A program made the position numbers and the translations under genes. From positions 1-21,930 of the forward strand of contig CAJOQL010000078.1 of the NCBI GenBank assembly GCA_905236935.1: 21,930 bases of DNA. The letters run 5' to 3'. The notes below the pieces were generated by a model, which made no database searches, was not told where the DNA came from, and saw only the letters and a list, made by a program, of their open reading frames with translations. The DNA comes from an uncultured Bacilli bacterium. Lineage in GTDB: Bacteria > Bacillota_I > Bacilli_A > RF39 > UBA660. This document shows positions 8,028 to 14,980 of the stretch, piece after piece (position 1 is the first letter of the stretch; every line of letters starts with the position of its first letter).

Positions 8028-8795
8028 TTAGATACTAACATACGTGTCAACGCCGCCCATTTGATCATATACGCCAGTAGCAGCACCATAGAAATAGAAT
8101 ACTCCACCGTATCCACCATAACCAACAGTATACTTCTTACTATTTGTTTCGGAAATAGAAGATCTAGCATGTTGATAACTAGCATATACAGTACCAGTAC
8201 CATATACATCATATGATTGGTAAACTCGCATATTAGTAGAACTTGTTCTCATTTTAACAGATGTACCAAATCCGCCGCCAACATAGTAAGGATTATCATA
8301 AGATATTGTACCACCAGAATATGTTAAAGTAGTAAATGGATCATCGATTAATGTTAAATTGCCGTATAACAAAGCACCAATTACATCCCAACTCTTAACA
8401 TTAGGTTGACCCTTCCAAGTAAGAGTGACAGTAATATCACATGTAGATGCACCACAAACTTTGCCTAAAACTAATTTTTTTGCTTGTGTTTCGTGTACAT
8501 TACTTTGAGGCATTACAGATGGTATAATTGTTTGTAACATGTTTGCATCTTCATCATATTCAACTTTTGTTATTGGTTGGCCAAAATAGCCATTATTTAC
8601 AAATTTATTATAAATATTCTCCGTAACAATATCTGGATAATCAGCATCAGCCAGTGCAACAAAATAATTATATTCATCTTCTGTCATACTTACACCGTTG
8701 ACATTAGTATAGTATATCTCTTCATCAGCATTAACATTTAAATATAAAACATTAATTGTTAAAATGCTAACAAATAATACTACTAATTTTTTCAT
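8028..8795 (-). CDS. Secreted protein of unknown function
   Basis: A 255-residue protein with a clear Sec signal peptide: MKK, a hydrophobic core to about residue 20, and a likely cleavage site after VNA (about 24). The mature part starts acidic and continues with a C-x5-C pair (VCGASTC). TWKGQPNVKSWDVIGA follows, a pattern I recall from secreted Bacillota proteins but cannot name. The C-terminus is rich in Gly, Tyr, Ser and Thr, as in beta-rich extracellular domains. No sortase or membrane anchor is seen. ATG 8795 is chosen over the frame extension to 8855 because AAAGGAG lies 7 bases upstream and the signal peptide then starts correctly. It follows the XRE/membrane regulator gene by 72 bases with no good promoter between, so it probably depends on read-through through a hairpin. 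Confidence 0.75.
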   Translation of the reverse strand: MKKLVVLFVSILTINVLYLNVNADEEIYYTNVNGVSMTEDEYNYFVALADADYPDIVTENIYNKFVNNGYFGQPITKVEYDEDANMLQTIIPSVMPQSNVHETQAKKLVLGKVCGASTCDITVTLTWKGQPNVKSWDVIGALLYGNLTLIDDPFTTLTYSGGTISYDNPYYVGGGFGTSVKMRTSSTNMRVYQSYDVYGTGTVYASYQHARSSISETNSKKYTVGYGGYGGVFYFYGAATGVYDQMGGVDTYVSI

Positions 8796-8834
8796 TACTT
8801 CTCCTTTCTTGGTTTCAGCATAACTTAAACTATC

Positions 8835-8870
8835 AAAAAAAGAAAGTGAAAGCAATTCACATTGCTTTCA
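8835..8870 (-). terminator. Terminator or attenuator hairpin on the stop codon of the XRE regulator
   Basis: Perfect 10-bp stem TGAAAGCAAT (8847-8856) / ATTGCTTTCA (8861-8870) with a 4-base loop. On the minus strand it is followed by CTTTCTTTTTTT. The TGA stop (8868-8870) forms the base of the stem. It sits between a regulator and the secreted-protein gene, which could lower downstream expression. Confidence 0.7.
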
Positions 8871-9935
8871 ACTTAAGTATTTATTGAGGATTTTTTCCTT
8901 AAAATATATATATATTTTTTCTTCATTAATACTTAGATTATTATTAATATTTAAAATACCTTTTTCTTTAACAATTCTATTTTCAATTAATTTATAATAT
9001 AAACAATTAGCAAAACTATCAAATTCAAAATATTTATCTATATTTTTTTCTACAATTGAAACATTACAAACAATATCTTCTGTGCACTCTATCTTTACTT
9101 TACCATCTTTCAACTTAAATGTATTACTAACAGCATCATATTTAAATTTATTGGATAATTTAATATTAAAATCATTAGGTTTATAGTTCTCCGTTGTATT
9201 TCTAAATATCAATTGCAGTAAACTTCTATTTTCAAAATCTTTCAATACTTTCAGTTTAATAATTTCTTCTTTATCATCATATCTTATTAATAAATACAAG
9301 TTGTGATGATCATTTTCTAATTTTTTATAATCAAATATTTCAACATTATCTTTATAATCAACTAGTATTTGATTTGGATCACCTTTAAATAATATTTTAG
9401 TTTCATAACCATCATCCACATATAGCGTAACATCGGTTGCATAAATTTGTTTATTTTTATTATCATAAATATTTCCTAGTCTTAAATAAATTTTATCATT
9501 AGAAGCAATTAATAAAGTATGCTTTGTTTTAATATTATCATTATATCCAGATAATAAATACACATGTATCGAATTATATGTGGTAAAAAAATAATAAATT
9601 AAAAATATAATTACTATTATAAATAGTAAAAGTCCTAAATATTGAGCAATAAAAATACTTTTTCTTCTAGATTTAAGTAATGATAAAGTTACTTTATTCT
9701 TATCTTCCATAGGTGTTTCATTAGTTCTTCTTTCACCTGCTAATAATTCATCTACTGATACATTAAAGTATTTACTTAACATTACTAGAGTATCATTTAG
9801 TGGTAGAGCTTTTCCTTGTTCCCATTTAACTACAGTAGTTCTATGAACTAGTAACTCATCTGCTAATTGCTCTTGATTAAGTCCCTTCTCTTTTCTTAAT
9901 TCTTTAATAAATTCTGCAAACTTTTTTAAATCCAT
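8868..9935 (-). CDS. XRE-family HTH regulator with membrane segment and extracytoplasmic domain
   Basis: A 355-residue protein. A Cro/C1-type helix-turn-helix occupies residues 4-62 (LNQEQLADEL, then HRTTVVKWEQG). A linker of about 30 residues leads to one membrane helix near 93-117. The remaining 235 residues should lie outside; they are rich in predicted beta-strand patterns and contain three Cys (two of them in ECTEDIVC). The layout matches the regulator at 942-1664 but the outer domain is longer and different. ATG 9935 is preferred over TTG 9944, since AAGGA would be too close to the TTG. The secreted-protein gene follows directly downstream, so the outer domain may sense that protein or its ligand; this is inference. 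Confidence 0.85.
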   Translation of the reverse strand: MDLKKFAEFIKELRKEKGLNQEQLADELLVHRTTVVKWEQGKALPLNDTLVMLSKYFNVSVDELLAGERRTNETPMEDKNKVTLSLLKSRRKSIFIAQYLGLLLFIIVIIFLIYYFFTTYNSIHVYLLSGYNDNIKTKHTLLIASNDKIYLRLGNIYDNKNKQIYATDVTLYVDDGYETKILFKGDPNQILVDYKDNVEIFDYKKLENDHHNLYLLIRYDDKEEIIKLKVLKDFENRSLLQLIFRNTTENYKPNDFNIKLSNKFKYDAVSNTFKLKDGKVKIECTEDIVCNVSIVEKNIDKYFEFDSFANCLYYKLIENRIVKEKGILNINNNLSINEEKIYIYFKEKILNKYLS

Positions 9936-9962
9936 TATTACCAATTCCTTACTAACATGTAA

Positions 9963-9968
9963 ATTATA
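9963..9968 (-). promoter_or_regulatory. Candidate -10 box for the second XRE regulator
   Basis: Perfect TATAAT on the minus strand, 28 bases before the ATG, but in very AT-rich DNA and without a good -35 box. Confidence 0.4.
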
Positions 9969-10004
9969 TATAATAATTTAAAATGTTTAAAATCAGTAAA
10001 TAAA

Positions 10005-10031
10005 AAGAAGTCATACTTATTTAGACTTCTT
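10005..10031 (-). terminator. Terminator of the 40-residue gene
   Basis: AAGAAGTC (10005-10012) / GACTTCTT (10024-10031), followed on the minus strand by TTTTTATTTA. It starts inside the last codons of the small gene and its loop holds the TAA stop. Confidence 0.7.
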
Positions 10032-10139
10032 ATTCTTTTTATCATAATATAAACTATTTAATACTTTAACTTTTACCCCTTTTTCATAAGCAAATGTCTT
10101 TTTAACATTTTTAGGTAATCTCTTTTTATAGACTTTCAT
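10017..10139 (-). CDS. Small, strongly basic 40-residue protein
   Basis: The frame from ATG 10139 to TAA 10017 encodes 40 residues, with about 15 Lys/Arg and few acidic residues. It is highly positively charged and has no membrane segment. GGAGGG lies 6 bases before the ATG, one of the strongest ribosome sites in the window. An extended -10 promoter precedes it and a terminator closes it, so it is a complete transcription unit of about 150 bases. The composition could suit a nucleic-acid or ribosome-binding protein, but no family was recognised. No partner gene is evident; the acyltransferase gene is divergent from it. Confidence 0.65.
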   Translation of the reverse strand: MKVYKKRLPKNVKKTFAYEKGVKVKVLNSLYYDKKNKKSK

Positions 10140-10166
10140 TTTATCCCTCCACTCATTAACATAGGT

Positions 10167-10197
10167 ATTATACCATATTACTTGCTAAATAGTACAA
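10167..10197 (-). promoter_or_regulatory. Promoter of the 40-residue gene
   Basis: Minus strand TTGTAC (10192-10197), a long 19-base spacer and perfect TATAAT (10167-10172) with TGG before it (extended -10). It overlaps the divergent promoter at 10182-10210. Confidence 0.6.
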
Positions 10198-10210
10198 TTT
10201 TTTTTATAAT
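10182..10210 (+). promoter_or_regulatory. Promoter of the E2/CAT-like acyltransferase
   Basis: TTGCTA (10182-10187), exactly 17 bases, then TATAAT (10205-10210). The -35 region overlaps that of the divergent small gene, so the two may compete for polymerase. Confidence 0.65.
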
Positions 10211-10229
10211 TAATTATAGGTGGTAACAA

Positions 10230-11081
10230 ATGAATAGAAAAGATGGAACAAAAATTAAAACTAAAGGTATGTTTGCCGTCATGACATACGTAATGCCTAA
10301 AAGATGTGACTCAGATGTATATATAAATACTAAAGTAGATGTCACTAATTTAGTTGAATATTATGAAAAATTAAAATCAAATAAAGAAACTAATCATATT
10401 ACTTTTTTTCATCTATTTGCAATGGCATCTGGGAAATTATTTTATAATAAAGAAAGACTAAATAATTTTATTATTAATAAAAATATGTATAAAAGAAATT
10501 GTGTAAGCATTGGATTTGTAGCTAAAAAAGAATTTAAAGAATCTTCTGAAGAATTATGGAGTCAAATCAAAATTGATAAAGATGATAATATTTTCTCTTT
10601 AAGTAAAAAAATATCTGGTCAAGTTAAAAATGTACGTAATGAAAAAGAAAATAACGTTGATAAACTTATTGATAATATTGGTAAATTACCTAAATTCTTT
10701 AGATGGTTAATTTTTAAAGGTTTAATATTTGCTGATAATCATGATTTACTACCTAGTGATTTAACTAATAATTCTATTTATCACTCTAGTTTATTAATGA
10801 GTGATATTGGAAGTATTGGTTGTGATGGTGCAATATATCATCATCTAACTGATTTTGGAACTAATGGAATACTTATGACTATAGGTCGAATTAAAGAAGA
10901 ACCTATAGTAATTGATGGTAAAGTTGAAATTAGAAAAATGTGTGAATTTGGATTTAACTTAGATGAAAGAATAGCAGATGGTTTTTACTTTATCAAATGC
11001 TTAGATTTACTTAATTATATTTTAAATAATCCTAAAACATTAGAAGAACCTGCTAATACTAAAATAACTCTAGATAAGTAA
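10230..11081 (+). CDS. E2/chloramphenicol acetyltransferase-fold protein lacking the catalytic His
   Basis: A 283-residue protein resembling the catalytic domain of 2-oxoacid dehydrogenase E2 subunits, which shares its trimeric fold with chloramphenicol acetyltransferase. Seen: an N-terminal strand followed by TFFHLFAMASGK, later SLLMSDIGSIG, then the final block ending in LDERIADGFYF. In active E2 enzymes that block reads HxxxDG; here the His position is Glu. The lipoyl and E1/E3-binding domains of true E2 proteins are absent, and no dehydrogenase genes lie nearby. It is therefore either an acyltransferase using other residues or a non-catalytic relative. AGGTGG is 7 bases before the ATG. 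It stands alone between its promoter and a terminator. Confidence 0.75.
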   Translation: MNRKDGTKIKTKGMFAVMTYVMPKRCDSDVYINTKVDVTNLVEYYEKLKSNKETNHITFFHLFAMASGKLFYNKERLNNFIINKNMYKRNCVSIGFVAKKEFKESSEELWSQIKIDKDDNIFSLSKKISGQVKNVRNEKENNVDKLIDNIGKLPKFFRWLIFKGLIFADNHDLLPSDLTNNSIYHSSLLMSDIGSIGCDGAIYHHLTDFGTNGILMTIGRIKEEPIVIDGKVEIRKMCEFGFNLDERIADGFYFIKCLDLLNYILNNPKTLEEPANTKITLDK

Positions 11082-11085
11082 TAGA

Positions 11086-11116
11086 AAAACTGTAAACACT
11101 AACCATTTACAGTTTT
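11086..11116. terminator. Bidirectional terminator between converging genes
   Basis: Perfect 11-bp stem AAAACTGTAAA (11086-11096) / TTTACAGTTTT (11106-11116). T-rich tails on both strands serve the acyltransferase gene (plus) and the CapA-like operon (minus). Confidence 0.85.
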
Positions 11117-11122
11117 ATTATG

Positions 11123-12190
11123 TTAAAATTCAAATCCACTAGAATATTTTCTTAATTTATTAAGTACTCTTTCTTTATCTTCACCTTCCAAAATAGTTGG
11201 TTGATAATTATTAATATCTTTAACACTAGATACATAAGTTGGTATAATATTTATATTATCATCTAATTCAAGTTTACCATTAATAAAAGTAAATGTTTGT
11301 TGCCAAATATATGTATCCATATCTCGAGGTTTAGAATTACCTCCAAAACTAAAATTACCTAAAGAATATAAAATATACTTATTATTATATTTTTCAATAC
11401 CTTGTACTATATGAGGGTGATGTCCTATTACTAAATCTACTCCATTATCAATTAAGAAATGTCCCATCTTTACTTGTTCTTTAGATTGTTCATAGTCATA
11501 TTCTATTCCCCAATGCATAGATGCAATTATTAAATCACAATTATTTTCTTTTAAATAATTAATTGCTTTTTTTACATCATTAAATCTTTCACCAAAAATA
11601 TCTAAAAATCCTAAAAATCCTATCTTTATACCATTAACTTCTTTAATTAAATATTTATCATATCCATAATATGGCATATTAATTTCATTTAATGCATTTA
11701 TTGTATCTTTATAGCCTGTTTCTCCATAATCATGTGTATGATTATTAGCAAAACTTACAACTTCTACACTGCCTTCAGTTAAAACATTACGATATTCTTT
11801 AGGAGCTTTAAAATTAAATTTCTTCTCTACTTTAACATTATAGTCGGTAAAGTCACCTTCTAAATTTACTATTGTTAAATCGTCTTTGCTAAATAAATCA
11901 TAAACATTTCTAAAATAATAACTATAATCATTATTATTTTGTTTTAGGTAGTAGTCATATCTTCCATTATAAACATAGCGATCATCCCAGCCAATTGTAC
12001 AATCACCTACTGCACTTATCTTAATAGTTTGAATTATCTTATCAGGCAAATTATCATTTATTTTGCTTCGATAAATAATCTTTTCAAATTTTTCTTTAAT
12101 ACTATCTTTAAAGAAATATGTACATAGCAAACATACAAAAAAAGATATAACTATTATCAAAAGAACTATTAAACCTTTTTTATTTTTCAT
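11123..12190 (-). CDS. CapA-family (poly-gamma-glutamate capsule type) metallophosphoesterase-like protein, membrane anchored
   Basis: A 355-residue protein with one N-terminal membrane helix (about residues 7-27); the rest should face outside. The CapA domain has its metal-site motifs in order: GDCTIG at 62-67, NLEG at 109-112, NNHTHDYG at 149-156, HWG at 226-228, GHHPHIVQ at 256-263 and SLGNF at 276-280. CapA proteins take part in poly-gamma-glutamate capsule export, but many lone homologues have unknown roles. No capB, capC or capD is nearby, so capsule synthesis is not supported. It is last in an operon with D-Asp ligase and racemase, 13 bases after the racemase stop, which points to cell-wall or surface work. 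The ATG at 12190 is preferred over 12196 for its spacing from AGAAAGAG. Confidence 0.85.
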   Translation of the reverse strand: MKNKKGLIVLLIIVISFFVCLLCTYFFKDSIKEKFEKIIYRSKINDNLPDKIIQTIKISAVGDCTIGWDDRYVYNGRYDYYLKQNNNDYSYYFRNVYDLFSKDDLTIVNLEGDFTDYNVKVEKKFNFKAPKEYRNVLTEGSVEVVSFANNHTHDYGETGYKDTINALNEINMPYYGYDKYLIKEVNGIKIGFLGFLDIFGERFNDVKKAINYLKENNCDLIIASMHWGIEYDYEQSKEQVKMGHFLIDNGVDLVIGHHPHIVQGIEKYNNKYILYSLGNFSFGGNSKPRDMDTYIWQQTFTFINGKLELDDNINIIPTYVSSVKDINNYQPTILEGEDKERVLNKLRKYSSGFEF

Positions 12191-12208
12191 TTGCATATCT
12201 CTTTCTAT

Positions 12209-12904
12209 TTATTTAAGTATCTTTCCTGCTTTAGTAATTGTTAATTTAGCAAGAACAGTTAAACTATCAACTATATAATCTTCATTAATATCTAACTCTT
12301 CAATTGCTACTGATAATTCAGTACATCCCATTACAATTACATCACAATTATTATCTCTAAAATACTTAACTACCTCTAAAAAATTATCTTTATCAGGTAT
12401 TTTATTTTGTTTTACTTCATTATAAATAATACCCATAATATTTTTCTGTATGATATCATTTGGAATAAATAGTTCACATTTATCCTTAGTATAATATTCA
12501 TAAACCTTTGCTTTAATAGTTCCATCAGTTGCCATTAATCCTATTTTTTTAGCACCTTTATCTAAACAACATTTTACTGTTTCTTCTGCAATATTAATAA
12601 GTGGTATATTAACAGCACTTTGCACTTTATCATAAAAGAAAGTTGCAGTATTACAAGGCATAACTAAAAAATCACAATTTTCTCTTTCTAAAAGCATAGC
12701 AGCTTCAATCATTTTAGGAACTGGACTATTCTCTTGTTCATTTAAAATATATCCTGTACGATCTGGTATTGATGAATACTGACAAACTAACATATCAACA
12801 TTATCTTGATCACAACTGGCTTTAGTATTGTTAATAACTAGTTCCATAAATTTAGCTGTAGCCATTGGACCCATACCACCTATTACACCAACTTTTTTAT
12901 TCAT
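12209..12904 (-). CDS. Aspartate racemase (Asp/Glu racemase family)
   Basis: A 231-residue cofactor-independent racemase that interconverts L- and D-aspartate with two Cys as acid/base. Motifs from ATG 12904: GGMGPMAT at 9-16, PDRT at 47-50, the first catalytic Cys in MPCNTAT (Cys84) and the second in GCTELS (Cys194). GGMGP is typical of aspartate rather than glutamate racemases, which usually begin with FDSGxGG. The ATG overlaps the last 8 bases of the ligase gene, so translation is probably coupled. The neighbouring ATP-grasp gene resembles D-aspartate ligase; in Enterococcus faecium the same pair makes D-Asp and adds it to the peptidoglycan precursor. Substrate is inferred from motif and context. 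Confidence 0.9.
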   Translation of the reverse strand: MNKKVGVIGGMGPMATAKFMELVINNTKASCDQDNVDMLVCQYSSIPDRTGYILNEQENSPVPKMIEAAMLLERENCDFLVMPCNTATFFYDKVQSAVNIPLINIAEETVKCCLDKGAKKIGLMATDGTIKAKVYEYYTKDKCELFIPNDIIQKNIMGIIYNEVKQNKIPDKDNFLEVVKYFRDNNCDVIVMGCTELSVAIEELDINEDYIVDSLTVLAKLTITKAGKILK

Positions 12905-14087
12905 AATATTTACCAAACTTTCTGATATGATTTATTAAAGCCATATAAATATATATTTTTCTTTTAAAAGAAAAATCTTTTTTATAATCTAAAGGATTAT
13001 TTCTTTTTAGTCTTTTAGCAGTTCTAACTAATCCCTTATCTTTAACATACTTTCTTATGACATAAAAAGGTACGATTGTATAAAGAGCTGTCCCACTAGT
13101 TTCATAGTAATCTTTAGCATTATGATAAATATAACTATCTACAACAGGTGCTAAATAATTAGTATTTCCTGAAGCCATATAAAAATTACTTCTACCAAGT
13201 CTTACATTTACCTCAAAAAAATAAAATTCTTTAGTATTCTCATCATATTTTATATCAAAATTAGCATATCCTTTATAGTTAGTTTCTTTAATAAATTTTT
13301 TAGCAGCCTCCACAAGAGCATCATCTTTAATATTAATGATAGCACTATAATTTCCTGTTACATCTGGACCTTTTTCCTCTAATAAAACTTTTCCTACAGA
13401 TGAAAACAAAACATTACTATTTTCATCAGCAAAACACGTTAAAACTCTCATATTTGCATCTGGTCCAGCAATAAACTCTTGTACTACAAAATCATCAGTG
13501 TATCCTGACTCAAAAGCTCTTTTTAACATAGTTATTAATTCATCATGATTGTTAAAAACAAAAACCTTCATTTTACCATCAAAATTTATTCTTTGATATA
13601 TTGCTTTATTACTTGCTTTTGCAACTATCGGATATTTAAACTTAATTTTTTCTGTCACATAATTATCTTTATTTAATATAATAGTTTTTGGATAATTAAT
13701 ACCTACTTTTTCACATACTTCATAAAAGTTTTCTTTTTGCACTACTCTTGCTAATGTTTTTTCATCAACAGTTGGTACTACAAAATATTTATCTAAAACA
13801 TCCTTATTACGAACTATTATATCAACATAATCTTCTGAACATCCAAACAATAATAGTTTAGTATCTTTATAATTTTTAGATAAATCTACTAAAAAATCTA
13901 TTAATCTTTTTTCATTCATATCATTAACTATTAATGGTTCAGTGATATTACTATAAGAAGTCATCCAATAAGTATATTTACCTACTACAATGGTCTTAAC
14001 TCCATAGAATTCATAAAATGTGCGTGCAATACTATAAGCACCTACATCAATTCCTAATACTACTGGTTTAAAATTATTTTTTTCCAT
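12897..14087 (-). CDS. ATP-grasp ligase, probably D-aspartate ligase of peptidoglycan
   Basis: A 396-residue cytoplasmic ATP-grasp carboxylate-amine ligase. After an N-terminal Rossmann-like domain (LGIDVGAYSIAR, then LLFGCSEDY), the ATP-grasp region shows PIVAKAS with the ATP-binding Lys157, VQEFIAG at 202-208, and the Mg-binding block FFEVNVRLGRSN at 290-301. Proteins of this type include Aslfm of Enterococcus faecium, which links D-Asp to the epsilon-amine of L-Lys in the peptidoglycan precursor. The overlapping aspartate racemase gene supports that substrate. It implies a D-isoAsp cross-bridge (A4-alpha type) and a walled cell. It is the first gene of the operon, with GAGATG before its ATG. 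A different amino-acid substrate remains possible. Confidence 0.8.
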   Translation of the reverse strand: MEKNNFKPVVLGIDVGAYSIARTFYEFYGVKTIVVGKYTYWMTSYSNITEPLIVNDMNEKRLIDFLVDLSKNYKDTKLLLFGCSEDYVDIIVRNKDVLDKYFVVPTVDEKTLARVVQKENFYEVCEKVGINYPKTIILNKDNYVTEKIKFKYPIVAKASNKAIYQRINFDGKMKVFVFNNHDELITMLKRAFESGYTDDFVVQEFIAGPDANMRVLTCFADENSNVLFSSVGKVLLEEKGPDVTGNYSAIINIKDDALVEAAKKFIKETNYKGYANFDIKYDENTKEFYFFEVNVRLGRSNFYMASGNTNYLAPVVDSYIYHNAKDYYETSGTALYTIVPFYVIRKYVKDKGLVRTAKRLKRNNPLDYKKDFSFKRKIYIYMALINHIRKFGKYYE

Positions 14088-14107
14088 AATTAATCATCTC
14101 TAAAATA

Positions 14108-14116
14108 ATTATAACA
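14108..14116 (-). promoter_or_regulatory. Extended -10 promoter of the ligase-racemase-CapA operon
   Basis: Minus strand TGT then TATAAT (14108-14113), 21 bases before the ATG. No good -35 box seen. Confidence 0.6.
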
Positions 14117-14166
14117 AAAAGTATTGAAAAGAAAAAGTATTACCTTAAAAGAGATATTATTTATAA

Positions 14167-14201
14167 TAAAACCTCATTTCCTATTATTTACGAAATGAGG
14201 T
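14167..14201 (-). terminator. Terminator of the pilC-pilD operon
   Basis: Perfect 10-bp stem ACCTCATTTC (14171-14180) / GAAATGAGGT (14192-14201) with an 11-base loop, followed on the minus strand by TTTATTATAA. It begins 12 bases after the prepilin peptidase stop. Confidence 0.8.
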
Positions 14202-14212
14202 CAAAATAATAA

Positions 14213-14971
14213 CTAATTTAAATGAAGTATAATTTTAAGAAATTCTGTTACTCTTTCTAAATTAAAGTATATAATTAACATACTTATAGCTAAAAAAGGT
14301 CCAAAAGGAAGCATACTTTCTTTTTTTCTTATTGTTACATATAAAGCATATGGAAAAGCAAAAAAAGCTCCTAATACGATATAAAAAAGACCTAAATATG
14401 TACCTAGAGATAAACCAGATACAAAAGATAACTTTATATCTCCTCCACCTAAAGATTCTTTTTTAAATAATACGTTCCCTATTATCATTAATAAATACAT
14501 TGCACCAAATACAATTAATCCAGATAATAAGCCAAATAATGCCACCTTTAATCCTTCAAAACATAATTTAATTATAAATATTAATATAATTGATATTATT
14601 AAAGGACTATCTAAAATTATCATATATTTTGAATCTGATACAAAAATTATTACAACTAAACTTGAAAGTACAATTCCAATTAAAAATTGTTCACCAAAAC
14701 CAAATATTAAATAACTAATTAAAAATAATACCCCTGTTAAAAATTCAATTAAAGGATACATTACAGAAATAGGTTCTTTACAACCTTTACACTTTCCTCG
14801 TAATATAATATATGAAATAATTGGAATATTTTCATACCAAGATAGTTTATGATTACATTTAGGGCAATGACTTCCTGGCCATATAATAGATTCATGGTTA
14901 GGAAGTCTTAATCCTACAACATTGAAAAACGAACCAAATAAAAGCCCATACATAAAAACTAATAATCCCAT
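14213..14971 (-). CDS. Prepilin peptidase (PilD/ComC type, A24 aspartic protease)
   Basis: A 252-residue membrane protease that removes the leader of type IV prepilins and often methylates the new N-terminus. It has about seven to eight membrane segments. The N-terminal cytoplasmic zinc-type domain is intact, with CPKC at 36-39 and CKGC at 61-64. The catalytic Asp residues are D113 (in FVSDSKY, with D121 in the LPD-like position) and D178 in GGGD. The ATG at 14971 has AGGTGG 6 bases upstream, overlapping the end of pilC, so the two are co-expressed. Its pilin substrates are not in the window. Whether it acts on the nearby TasA-like proteins is unknown; their N-termini do not show the classical Gly-Phe-x4-Glu site. 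Confidence 0.93.
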   Translation of the reverse strand: MGLLVFMYGLLFGSFFNVVGLRLPNHESIIWPGSHCPKCNHKLSWYENIPIISYIILRGKCKGCKEPISVMYPLIEFLTGVLFLISYLIFGFGEQFLIGIVLSSLVVIIFVSDSKYMIILDSPLIISIILIFIIKLCFEGLKVALFGLLSGLIVFGAMYLLMIIGNVLFKKESLGGGDIKLSFVSGLSLGTYLGLFYIVLGAFFAFPYALYVTIRKKESMLPFGPFLAISMLIIYFNLERVTEFLKIILHLN

Positions 14972-14980
14972 ACAAGCCAC

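Noticed and set aside
7994..8212. Hydrophobic minus-strand frame overlapping the secreted-protein gene
   Set aside because: It is a frame-shifted reading of the Gly/Tyr-rich C-terminal part of that gene and lacks a ribosome site.
11123..12190. Poly-gamma-glutamate capsule locus
   Set aside because: Only a CapA homologue is present; no CapB, CapC, CapD or PgsE-like genes are nearby.
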